This document shows positions 54,263-64,000 of a stretch of 64,000 bases of DNA, piece after piece (positions within the stretch are counted from its first letter, which is position 1; every line of letters begins with the position of its first letter). The stretch is from Eulemur rufifrons (lineage: Eukaryota > Chordata > Mammalia > Primates > Lemuridae): assembly GCF_041146395.1 (NCBI RefSeq), contig NC_090990.1, positions 43,224,001-43,288,000 on the forward strand, in the 5' to 3' direction. Made by a program: the position numbers and the translations under genes. The notes below the pieces were generated by a model. That model did no database searches. It saw only the letters and a list, made by a program, of their open reading frames with translations, and had not been told where the DNA came from.

Positions 54263-54519
54263 TTTCCAGAATTTAACCATGCAGATAAAATGTTTAAATG
54301 AAGAGCAGACTCAGAAAGAACTAAGAAGCAGTTAATTCCCCCATATGGAATTCTTCCTAAATGTAGCCTGTATGCTTTGAAAACTGCTGGGTTTGGATTC
54401 AAGACAGGCTGGGTTTACATGCTACTAATGCAGGCCATTTTCTGGTCTAATGAGTTTTAAATAAGGCAACCAATTACTCTGAGCCTGTGTTTCCTTATCT
54501 GTAGAATGTAGTCCCCCAT

Positions 54520-54591
54520 TATAGAATATCAGCACACTAGGCATTTTACACACATCTTTACTTAATATACAGAGCAACCCCACAAGAGAGA
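54520..54591 (-). mobile_element. MIR SINE, first part
   Basis: CACTAGGCATTTTACACAC, then CAGAGCAACCCCACAAGAG. It is continued past the Tigger at 55218. Confidence 0.6.
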
Positions 54592-55217
54592 TACAGTTGA
54601 TTATCATTTGCAATATCTACATTCTATAAAGTCACGAAAATATTGAACCATTGCTTTTAGGGGAATCACAGGGTTAGGTTCCTGTGAGCTTCTAGCCATA
54701 GCATTTTCATCAACTGATCAACACATAATCTTGTTTTATGGGTTTCTGTTTAAAGACAACTTATTTAATATGTATTGCTGATTCACTAACATTGATCTCA
54801 CAGCCCACAGCACTATCAGTAATGCCTGAATGAAGCTTATCTACAACATGTATTGTCTCCATAAAGCACATCACAGTCTTCTTGCTCTTAGAACACCAGA
54901 CAGTGCTTCAGCACTATGCTTGGGGGCCATATTAAACAGTAAAATCACCGACAGAAAGCCCAAAAATGCTAAACATGTGACCACAAAAAGGATGCTTGCT
55001 TACAGTCAGAGAGCTGAAACAAGAAGGCAGACATCACCTTGTTTAACTTCAACTGACGACATGCCTGTCAGGAGACTCAAATTTCTGGCCACTCTGTGCC
55101 TGTCTGCTAATGACCACAAACGTGCCATGAGCATTGATTTAGGGGTTACACATAAATTTAGTGAGTGGTGGTCAAATCTGGAAATATGAAATCTGCAAAT
55201 AATAAGGATCAACTGTA
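54592..55217 (-). mobile_element. Tigger-family DNA transposon (nonautonomous remnant)
   Basis: Inverted ends TACAGTTGATTATCATTTGC (54592) and GCAAATAATAAGGATCAACTG (55195) with TA at each outer edge, as pogo/Tigger elements use. On the reverse strand, ATGGCCCCCAAGCATAGTG near 54929 starts a transposase N-terminal remnant, soon broken by a frameshift and stops. The 119-residue forward frame is its antisense. Confidence 0.85.
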
Positions 55218-55330
55218 CTATTCTCTTCATAACGGAGGAATCTGAGGCTCAAAGAATTTATGTCATACAACTAGTTAGTGGTTAAGTTGATTTGAAATTG
55301 GGTATATGTGTCTCCAAAGACTCATGTTCT
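55218..55330 (-). mobile_element. MIR SINE, second part
   Basis: CGGAGGAATCTGAGGCTCAAA, then TTAGTGGTTAAGTTG. Confidence 0.65.
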
Positions 55331-56055
55331 TTCCATTATTATAATAACACCATCATTTAATACTCCCTGTGTGTCCTGGTTATCCTATGAAACAGGAGGG
55401 GCATAAATGGCTCCCTCACAGAAAGATGGTGAGGATCAAATTATTTGATGCCCTCAAAGGTGCTCTGTAAACCATAGAGCATTACACACATATTAAAAGA
55501 AGAATTGCTATAAGTAGGTTCAATTACAGTGAGGTTACACTACCCAGCATTAAGGCCAACTATAATGAACTCCCTAATTCATCCGCAGTAGAAAGAGACC
55601 AAGCTAAGAACCAGACCTTGAGAGGTCTATGTCTGGGTAGCCCTTATCCCAGCAAGCAATGAGAAGCTGGTGATTCAGGCTAATTCAATGCAGTCTCAAT
55701 GAGATTGCTCTTCTAGGGTTCTGAGAGCAAAAGAAGTACTCACAGTGTATTTTAGTTAAAAGATCAAAATGCAGGTTAGGTGCACTAGAAAAGGTGCTTC
55801 TGATGTCAAGTCCACTTGTTACTGTTACAAAAATCTACCACCCAGGGCCACAAAAAAAATCAACACAGCAGCATTAGCCAGCAGTGTGGATACTGATGAA
55901 TAGGGGTGTTGTCTCCAAAACCATCTGGAAGCTACTTGCTGTGCCTTAATGGAGGAGGGGCTTGGAGCCTACAGGCACCATTTTAATTACATAAGGGTAT
56001 TTAGTAATTGAGGCCGACTCATCCAACATAGGATCTGAAGAATTTACCATCTCTG
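55331..56055. other. Unassigned DNA
   Basis: No gene or clear repeat. A string at 55425-55500 is weakly MIR-like. Confidence 0.3.
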
Positions 56056-56535
56056 ATAAAAAGAATCAGTAAAGAGGGAGAGAAAAGGACTTTAAAATGT
56101 TCATGTCCTTTAATTCACTAATGCCACTCACTCAAGAATGCTATAAAAATGTTCATATGAGGAAAAATATTAACACATGAAGATCATCACAGCTATTTCC
56201 AATTTTAGCTTTTATAAATAATGGAGATTTGGTTTAAAAAGTATGTTATATCCATACCATAAAATAGTAAGTATAATGAAAAAGCATTTTAAAGAATTTT
56301 TAACATGGGAAGACATTCAAATATTAGTAAAAATAAATAAATAATAAATCAAAATAGGATACAAAAAGCATGAATCAAACTGTGTATGTGTACTCTCAAA
56401 AACAAAACAAGCAAAAACACCGAAAGGAAACATGCCAAATGTTAACAATTATTGATTGCTTATTTGTGAAATTATGAATGATTTTTATTCACTTTTTTTT
56501 TTTATCTCCAAGGTTTCCACAATAAGCATACACTA
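56056..56535 (+). mobile_element. Old L1 (L1M-type) 3' region
   Basis: TATAAAAATGTTCATATGAGG, TCCATACCATAAAATAGTAAG, TTTTTAACATGGGAAGAC and CCAAATGTTAACAATTATTG follow L1M ORF2/3' UTR order. Fully decayed. Confidence 0.7.
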
Positions 56536-57149
56536 TTGTTTCTAAGGTGGGGAGGCAAACAGAACAATACAAGTACAATCCAGTTTGCTATCACACTCCA
56601 CACTCAAAAGAGTGCTTTGATGAACAGAAGCACAGATTAAACAAGATTTAGCCTGTTCATCTAACAGGTCACTGATCTGTAAAAATATCAGATGTTTTCA
56701 GATTTTTCAAATCATTTATTATTAAGCAACTAGTTGGAGGGTAGCCAACTTAATTAAACAAATACCATGAGATGGCCCCATCCGCAGAATAGCCCCTGGG
56801 GGTAGGGGTATGTGGGGGGGAGGGATTCTCCTCTATTCACCTTTGTATTACCAGAACCCTGTGCCTGCAACAGAGCTCAATGACTAGGTCTTGAGAGAAT
56901 GATACATAGAAAAATAAGCTGCCGTTCAATCACATTCAATCACAGTTTAGCAGGCACTGGTGTTACCCTTCATTCATACATACAATCATTCAAAAATTAA
57001 CCACTTACTATATATGCATACATGACTAGGCATGGACAGCCTTCAAGACTTGCAATGGCCAGTGGTGGTCCTAATATAGAAACCAATAAAGGACTTCGTG
57101 CAACAAGAAAGTTGTGGACAAAATGCTAAGGGAATTCAGAAGCAGGAAG
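56536..57149. other. Unassigned DNA
   Basis: It has a G-rich GTATGTGGGGGGGAGGG string at 56808. Otherwise single-copy. Confidence 0.3.
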
Positions 57150-57462
57150 AATTTCTCCAGGTAGGAATGTTAGGGACAGAATGTTAGGGAGTGATAGGAG
57201 CAGAACAAGAATGGGTGTATGCCTACACAATGAGTGCATTGCGCACCGTTTGGGGAATGGTAACGCTTGAAGGTGCTGACTCGGGAAGGGGGGGGTGGGG
57301 AAGGGAGGGATATACCTACATGATGGGTGCAATGCGCACTATCTGGGGATCAGACACGCCTGGAGCTCTGACTTGGGGAGAAAGGTGGTACATGGGCAAC
57401 GTATGTAACCTGCAATTCTGTATCCCCCATAACAATAAGATGAAATAATAAAAAAAAAAGTA
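57150..57462 (+). mobile_element. Strepsirrhine-type L1 3' end with duplicated block
   Basis: The 3' UTR repeats a unit with a 93-base step: GCCTACACAATGAGTGCATT (57221) and ACCTACATGATGGGTGCAAT (57314). Both units contain a TGCGCAC block, GGGAATGG/GGGATCAG and a CTGACT(C/T)GGG block. It ends in GTAACCTGCAATTCTG, CCCCATAACAATAAG and an A9 tail. The style matches lemur L1 tails. Confidence 0.75.
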
Positions 57463-57734
57463 TTAAACATAATTATTAGTACTACTTTGCTACCTAGGCT
57501 TGTATTGAAGGAGAGTATGTCCATGTCAAATAGGCGCTATGCAGACAATTCTTTCTGTCCTGATACTCTGGTGACTCTGGTGCCAATAAAAAAAAAAAAA
57601 GAAAGAAAAATAGCAAGAAGGAAATAGTTGCAGAAAAACAACCAGGGAAAACAGTTATTTTGGTCTTAAAGAAAGGGGTAATTAGACCATGGAACAAGGA
57701 CCACCAATCAGTAGAAAAACACCATAAAGGGTGA
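57463..57734. other. Unassigned DNA
   Basis: An A/AAG run at 57588-57610. The rest is not recognised. Confidence 0.3.
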
Positions 57735-58106
57735 CTTTCCCCATCACACATAAAGGAGAAAAGAAAGCCTGGAACATAACCTTTAAGTTATGTCCATACC
57801 TGGAAAAATCCAGACCCTCAAACCCATGACATACAGTCATAAGTAATTATAACTGACCTTTACATCGACATATACTACTAGAATATAAAAGGAGAAACAC
57901 AGAAGAAGATGGTGTCTTTTGGATCATGGAGACAGACCCATTTCCCCTTAGGAAATGTACTTTCACCCTTAAACTTTCCTTATAATAAATTCTTCACGCA
58001 TACTTGCTGTCTGTCATCTCTCTCCTTTGAGGGGGCCAAGGCTTGTGATTTCTCCAAGCCAGGAGGCCAAGAACTGGGGCAGCACTTCAAAGTCCAGCCA
58101 TGGACA
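57735..58106 (+). mobile_element. Possible LTR, family unknown
   Basis: TAGAATATAAAAGGAGAAAC (TATA-like, 57880), GGATCATGGAGACAGACCC, CTTATAATAAATTCTTCACG (polyadenylation-like) and CTGTCTGTCATCTCTCTCC give the order of a retroviral LTR 3' half. Confidence 0.4.
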
Positions 58107-58600
58107 GTACCATGACAGGAAGTTCAGAGAAGGCTTCCTGGAGGAAGTGGGATATAAGATAGGTCTTGAAAGTGGACAGAATTTTGGCATGAGTAAGGAA
58201 AGTGGAGATAGGGCCTCTCAGATTGAAGTAATGACATGAGCTAAGTCCTAAAGATGGGAATTTATAAGGCTTAGAGAACAAGAGATGCTTCGATTTGGCT
58301 ACAGCATGGAGGCCCAAGGGACTACAGAGCCATAGAGTTGAGGCTGAAACAATGCACTGGGACCTGGTTACACGGGGAGAGTTTTGAGAGTTACGTTAAG
58401 ATTTGTTTTTCCCAGTTGATCAAGGGGAACTGTGGAAGGGCTTTGAGTAGGAGAGGGGCCTGTTCAAAGAAATCCTTAAGAAGATGCTTGGGCAGCAATG
58501 GGTAAAATGGATGGGGAAAAAAAGAGAGGCAGGACCTGACATGGCAAGAATCTGTAGTGAACGGACACAAATACTGAACCAGAGAAGCATCCCGAAACTC
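58107..58600 (-). mobile_element. L2 LINE internal fragment
   Basis: GAGAAGGCTTCCTGGAGGAAG, then GGAAGGGCTTTGAGTAGGAG and GGGGCCTGTTCAAAGAAATC follow the reverse L2 text. Confidence 0.6.
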
Positions 58601-59070
58601 AGTTCTTAGTTCCTTCAACCACCAGGACTGCTTCAACTTTCAGCTGCTGGATTTCCTTGAAATTGAGATGCTAAGGACCAACCACTAGAAAGATGCTTAA
58701 TCCCTGGTCAGGCCACCAGTTCCTATATCCCTCCTCCCTCTCAGAAGTGGCTGACTTGCTTTGCAAATGTATGCAGATACATGCGAATAACAAAACCATT
58801 AACATGTGCCCTAAGCCTCAAAGGGAAAGGTTTGCTTTGATCAAAGCTCATCACTGGATATATCCAAGGGGCAGAAAAACAATATCCTGCTCAGCCCAAA
58901 CAAGGGAAGGGTTAGATTCTGGAGCAGAAAGCCCTGCCTTAGTAACAGCTATTCAATCGAATATTAGGGTGCTTGGTGTTCTCCTTTTACTTCCCCATTT
59001 CCTAAAGCTGGGATTGCTGTAAAAGATCTTTGCCTGTTCCCATTTATCATGGCTGCAAGTACTGATAAAA
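58601..59070. other. Unassigned DNA
   Basis: The frame at 58693-59022 has no domain; no repeat is recognised. Confidence 0.3.
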
Positions 59071-59121
59071 ATGTGTGTGTGTGTGAGAGTGAGAGAGAGA
59101 GAGTTTCTGTGTGTGTGTGTT
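59071..59121. repeat. (TG)n-(AG)n-(TG)n compound microsatellite
   Basis: Three blocks in a row: TG, then GAGA, then TG again. Confidence 0.9.
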
Positions 59122-59134
59122 TAATCTGATCCTC

Positions 59135-59313
59135 TAAACTCAGCTTCTCAAAATGTGGTATATAGACCGGCAGCATCAGCATTACCCAGGAGGGTGTTAG
59201 GAATGCTGAACCTCCTGCCAGAACTTAGCACCAGTGAATCAGAATCTGCATTTTAACAAGAAGCCAGGTAGGTGATACATATGCACATTATAATTTGAGG
59301 AACACTGATCTAA
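59135..59313 (+). mobile_element. MER5A hAT-Charlie element
   Basis: CTTCTCAAAATGTGGTATATAG, GGCAGCATCAGCATTACCC, GTGAATCAGAATCTGCATTT and GCACATTATAATTTGAGG. Confidence 0.9.
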
Positions 59314-59334
59314 GTGACCTCAGCATCCATAATT

Positions 59335-59415
59335 ATGATCTCCTAACAGCCAGGGCCAATTTTTACTCACTTTTATATTCCACAGGCACAATGCATGGCA
59401 CATAGTAGGTAATCA
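59335..59415 (+). mobile_element. L2 LINE tail
   Basis: AATGCATGGCACATAGTAGG, then TAATCAATAGG. Confidence 0.65.
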
Positions 59416-59535
59416 ATAGGTCTCTGTTTCCTGTCCTGTAAAATGAGATAGTAGCTATCTCAGGAGCTGTTGCGTGGAGTAAACGGAATATCAAATGTAA
59501 AATGTTCAAGCACAATACCTGGCACATGGGTGGAA
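59416..59535 (+). mobile_element. MIR SINE 3' half
   Basis: CTGTTTCCTGTCCTGTAAAAT, then AAGCACAATACCTGGCACAT. Confidence 0.7.
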
Positions 59536-59639
59536 GTGCCCAAATTTCTTGAATTCCTTTCTCACTCTCGTTCCTTGTCAAAAGCAATTGTGGAACTAGG
59601 TACAAATAACCCCATACGTATGGTGAGCATTTTGTATTT

Positions 59640-59805
59640 CATAAATAACTACCTCATCTAGTCCCTGTGTCAACCAGCAGAAGGAGCTCCCAGCCGTATT
59701 TCACCAAACAGGAAACTAGAATCCAGCGAGGTTAAAGGACTTGTGCAAAGTTGTAAGGCAGTAGTGACAGAGCTGGAATTTGGGACCCTTTTGATCCATC
59801 CTTCA
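59640..59805 (-). mobile_element. MIR SINE
   Basis: CCAAACAGGAAACTAGAATCC and GTGACAGAGCTGGAATTTGG. Confidence 0.65.
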
Positions 59806-59859
59806 CACTGCAGCCACCTGGTACACATGCAGAACAGATCCCCAAAATGCCCTGCTGAA

Positions 59860-60190
59860 AATTCTTCCTTGTGTCCATACCACCTACAGGTCAGAATCCA
59901 AGCTCTTTAGTACAACTCGGCCCAGGAGGCATAGACTGGCCAGGTGGGCAGAACAACTTTGCCAAAGACCCAGGGAGACTCTCATCTCTGGCCCCTGTCC
60001 ACTTCTCTGCCCTCAGCTCCTTCTTTCCGATCTGATCTTTCCCCGTTTCAGGTCACATTTGTCAGTTCAGAGCCATCAGGACATTTCACCTCTCCCTCAG
60101 CTCACTCTAGTCCCTTTCTCTGGAATAGGCTTGGCTAGTGTCTTCATGTCACATAGCTTCTATCTGCCCCTCCAGACCTGCCTTCAACTT
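59860..60190 (+). mobile_element. L2 LINE, first part
   Basis: CCTACAGGTCAGAATCCAAGC, GTCACATTTGTCAGTTCAGAG and CTCAGCTCACTCTAGTCCC. Confidence 0.6.
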
Positions 60191-60194
60191 CTCC

Positions 60195-60600
60195 ACTCTG
60201 TCCTGTGCCCCTGGAGGCTGATCTGTATGGGCTACAGTGGAGGTTCCCAGCGCCTCTGCTTTCCAGCTATGCTTGGGAGGGATCAAAGGGAAAGCCAGGA
60301 GTGAAGTCAGAGTATTCATTCCATCAGCTCCTTCCTACAAAGTTGATACAAGCTGGCTGCATTCCTCTACAGAAGGTTCTTCTTCCTCAAGAGACCATCC
60401 CTCCAGGACTCTCTCTGTCCAAATCCTGGTAACCGCAGCCTCCTCTCACCCCATGGGGCCTGGCGTGGTACCCACTCGCTAAACACTACACAACTTCACT
60501 GTTGCTTATGCTTTCCTTATACTTTCACCTTTGGAAATAATTTCTCTGTCAATCATCCCATTTTGCATATACCCTGTGTCCTGTTAGGAACCTGACTGAA
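60195..60600 (+). mobile_element. Old LTR inside L2 (family not named)
   Basis: GGAGGCTGATCTGTATGGGC, GAGTATTCATTCCATCAGC, AGCTGGCTGCATTCCTCTAC, ACCTTTGGAAATAATTTCTC and GTGTCCTGTTAGGAACCTGAC follow an LTR I remember by layout but cannot name safely. Confidence 0.5.
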
Positions 60601-60832
60601 CTAGTCTTCATCCAGAGAATTCCTGTGCATGCTTCAAAACCGAGCTCAAGGGTCACCATCTCAGATTCCATGACACCTCAGGCTTCCCTCTCTCATGATA
60701 TTTCTTACATGTTACTACTAGTGCTCACGTTCTCATTTGACTTCTTCAAGGGCAGGGATACTATTTTTACCCTACTTTGTAGCTCCAGCATCTAGAAAGT
60801 GCTGTATAAATATTTGTTGATTAAATTAATTA
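60601..60832 (+). mobile_element. L2 LINE, 3' end
   Basis: GAGCTCAAGGGTCACCATCTC, TTCAAGGGCAGGGATACTAT and TAAATATTTGTTGATTAAATT. Confidence 0.8.
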
Positions 60833-61067
60833 AAAGTGACAAAGTCAAATTATCTTAAGCAAACCATTTCTATCTTATTAAAACGAAGAAAATTTCTGCT
60901 GATATTTTTATATGCAAGGCACTGTTCTTTTACACTTAGAGTGACATTAAAAAAAAAAATAGGAACTAGTCCTGTTCCAGTCAAACTGGGACACAAAGGC
61001 ACTGTAATTATAACCCATGCATGGCATTACAATATCCAGGGATGGAGTGAAATCTGAAGACTCTAAC

Positions 61068-61676
61068 ACTGCTGGAAGGAGTGGTGGGAGATGGAATTCT
61101 AGGATGGCCACCGATGATCCTGCCTCCTGGTATTCACATCCTAATGTAATCCTCCTGCCCTTGAGTAGAGTCTGGACCCAGGGACTTGCTTCTAACAAAC
61201 AGAACATAGCAAAGACGATGGGATGTTGCTTCGGCAATTATTCTTTTGTTCAGTTATAAAAGCGTGTGTGACTTCTGTGTTGCTGGCAGTCACTCACTGT
61301 CTCTGGCGCTCTGGCTTGCTTGCTGATGAAGCTAGCTACCATAGCTGTGAGCTGTCCTACAGAGAGGCCTGTGTGCCAAGGAACAGAGGGCAACCTCTAG
61401 CCAACAGCCAGAGGAACTGAGCCTCAGCCCAATTGTCTGCCAGGAATTGAATTCTCCCAATAACAACTGAGTGAGCTGGAAAGGGGATCCCGCCCCAATC
61501 AAACCTTACAACGACTGCAGCCCCAACTAATACTGCAGCTTCAGCCAGAGGATCCATGTGAACTGACCTCAGATTCCTGACCTGCAGAAACTGTGAGGTA
61601 TTAAATGTTTTTGCTTTAAGCCATTAAGTCACAAAGTTTTAGGGTAATTTGCTATGCAATAACATATAACCAACAG
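61068..61676 (+). mobile_element. MLT1-type LTR, long old form
   Basis: GGAATTCTAGGATGGCCACC, GTATTCACATCCTAATGTAATC, GGAATTGAATTCTCCCAATAAC, CCTGCAGAAACTGTGAGG and CTTTAAGCCATTAAGTCAC. Frames at 61017-61557 are LTR sequence. Confidence 0.8.
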
Positions 61677-62004
61677 AGAAGTTTCTCCAACTTAAATATC
61701 AGTGACCTAGTTCTGATTCTAATCTGCTAGATCTTGCAGGTGAGTTCGAATGGAAAAATCAGAAGGGAAATGAACAGAGAAAAGGATCAAATATTTCTAG
61801 CTTACACTTCCAGTAGCCCCAGAAATTATTTCTTTTCATCCCCAAGAAGAAATTCAACAGGCATCACTCTATCTAGCTGATCTGAGTCTTCCTAGTTCTT
61901 AGGGCTTTTTATCTAAAAGGCAATTTGGTTTTTCCTCCCCATAGGAATCCAAAACAATGAAAACCAAAGCTGTCACTTACTGAGTATGGTGCATTGTCAG
62001 CAAA
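61677..62004. other. Unassigned DNA
   Basis: No gene or repeat recognised. Confidence 0.3.
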
Positions 62005-62521
<517 letters not shown>

Positions 62522-62534
62522 AAGACCTTGGCGG

Positions 62535-62945
62535 AAGTTATTTTTGCATTTTTGGAAGTCCTCAAACACCCAAGTTAAGAAATCTGATGACCCTGCTAGA
62601 GAGGGAGGCCATGTGGAGAGAAAGGGGCTGCAGAAGGTGAGCGACTACTGTGAGGGACAGAGAGGCAGAGAGAAAGAAACAGACAGAATGACAGAGAGCA
62701 AGCACGGTGGCCAGCCAGTCCCCAGCCACTCTAGCTGCAGTGCCACCCATGTGAAAGAAGCTATCTCAGATCTTACAGCCCCAGGTGAGTTGCCCCAGCC
62801 AACACCACAGGGAGCAACACAAGCTGTTCCCAGTGGGCCCTGCCTTAATGACAGAACCACAGGCAGATAAACAGCCATTGCTATGCTAAGCCACTAAGTG
62901 CTGGGGTGATCTGTTACACAGCAATGGACAACCCAAGCTGTAATG
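62535..62945 (+). mobile_element. MLT1-like LTR, second part
   Basis: GAAGCTATCTCAGATCTTAC, CATTGCTATGCTAAGCCAC and TAAGTGCTGGGGTGATCTG end it. The open frame at 62544-62870 is chance. Confidence 0.6.
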
Positions 62946-62954
62946 AACTCAGGT

Positions 62955-63100
62955 GTCGTCAGGTGCTCAGCTAGGCTTTCACCAAGCCTGTGGGATGGGT
63001 ACTGCCTTCTGGTTGCAGGTGAGGAAACTGAAGCCCAGAGAGGCTGGGTGATTTATACAAGGTCACACAAACAGCAAATGGGTCAAAATTCACATCCAAA
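62955..63100 (-). mobile_element. MIR SINE
   Basis: GTGAGGAAACTGAAGCCCAG and CAAGGTCACACAAACAGC. Confidence 0.8.
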
Positions 63101-63639
63101 TCATTACGAATCTAAAACATGTGTACTTCACATTAAACACTGAGATGGCAAGATAGCACACGGTTCACAGCCAAGATGGGAGACTGTCATCTACGAGAAT
63201 GGCACCCCCCTGGAGTTGTGAGATGCACAAGCAAAGGCAGCACCAGGCCCAGGGGTGGGGGATAAAGGCAAAGCAAGCTGTGAACAGCTCCTGGTCTATG
63301 GGGGATGTGAGCTCTATTCTCTAGGAATCAGTAACCAAAGGAAAATGGCAGCTTTGGGAAAAGACGCAGGGCATCATCTCAGGTTACAGGGCTGCTCACA
63401 GATAGACCTCAGGTTCTTCCACTTTAAGGTGTGCCGAGTGACAGGGAAGATGCACACAATACATGCTTCATGTAAAACAGAAGCTTGCTTTAATTGGTTG
63501 CCTCAACACCCCTTGGCCTGGGGTGGGGCTATAGGAAACAGGAGAAAAGTGGTTGATACCAGGAAAGCATGCTTCACATGCTCATCCCTGGTAAGTAGTG
63601 GCCAGGAAACTGGAGTAGGAGATTGTCTATGTAGCCTGC
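63101..63639. other. Unassigned DNA
   Basis: The 131-residue frame (63255-63650) has no domain and no splice context. Confidence 0.35.
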
Positions 63640-63870
63640 AGGTCCACTAATAATAATAATTGAGTTGTTAAAGTGCTTAGCCTGTGCCAGGCACTGTTCT
63701 GAGCCCTTTCCCTTGTATTAACTCATTTATCTTCATCCTGACCCCATGAATTAGGAACAATTATCAGTCCTACTTTACAGACGAGGCAACTGAGGCACAT
63801 CTAGGTTAACTAACTTGCCCAAGGTCATGCTGGTAGTTGGTAATAAGGGCGGAGTCAGGCCACGGTCAGC
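63640..63870 (-). mobile_element. MIR SINE, near full length
   Basis: TAATAATAATAATTGAGTTG, CCTGTGCCAGGCACTGTTC, ACAGACGAGGCAACTGAGGC and CAAGGTCATGCTGGTAGTTG. Confidence 0.9.
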
Positions 63871-64000
63871 GGGTTCTACACATACAGCAGCAACGACACT
63901 GCTAGCCACCTGCGCCCTGCTGCTTCGGCTGCCCCCAGGGAGGTACAGCTCCCCCCTTTCTGTGAGCTTATTTGAGGCTACATCTGGTTCCTATAGTCTC

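Noticed and set aside
54830..55189. 119-residue forward frame
   Set aside because: Antisense of the Tigger remnant.
63255..63650. 131-residue frame
   Set aside because: No domain, no splice signals, no conserved context that can be seen.

Overview
This is a stretch of primate nuclear DNA from a strepsirrhine, most likely a lemur. Three Alu copies (28342-28672, 39290-39626, 62170-62521) carry a lengthened A-rich linker between the two arms that I know from lemur Alu (AluL) elements. A LINE-1 3' end at about 57150-57462 also has the strepsirrhine type of 3' UTR. Family names here come from my memory of consensus sequences; no database was searched, and repeat ends are usually good to about 10-30 bases.

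I find no protein-coding gene, tRNA, rRNA or CRISPR array. All long open frames are chance frames, mostly inside repeats (see the rejected list). The window reads as intergenic or deep intronic DNA.

Layout. 0-10 kb: MLT1-type LTRs, long L2 fragments, MIRs, an ERV1-like LTR and an Alu in a MIR. 10-24 kb: many MIRs, candidate conserved noncoding blocks at 10.4, 17.8 and 19.8 kb, a MIR split by MER5A next to MER20, and a purine tract facing a pyrimidine tract at 23.1-24.1 kb. 24-37 kb: an MLT1 LTR, an L1 3' end, an AluL, the best candidate regulatory block (30.5-31.3 kb) and a stack of three LTR pieces at 35.5-36.5 kb. 37-50 kb: an old Alu inside a MIR, a young AluL inside a MER5-like element, and three hAT-type elements within 1 kb. 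50-64 kb: a solo LTR with a perfect 5-bp target duplication, a Tigger element inside a MIR, two L1 3' ends, LTRs and an AluL inside an LTR.

No gene system works together here. The non-repeat value lies in several AT-rich, low-repeat blocks with homeodomain-type TAATTA sites, which are plausible enhancers of an unseen neighbouring gene. The repeat layers give a relative history: L2/MIR oldest, then MER5/MER20/Tigger and MaLR LTRs, then lemur-lineage L1 and AluL.
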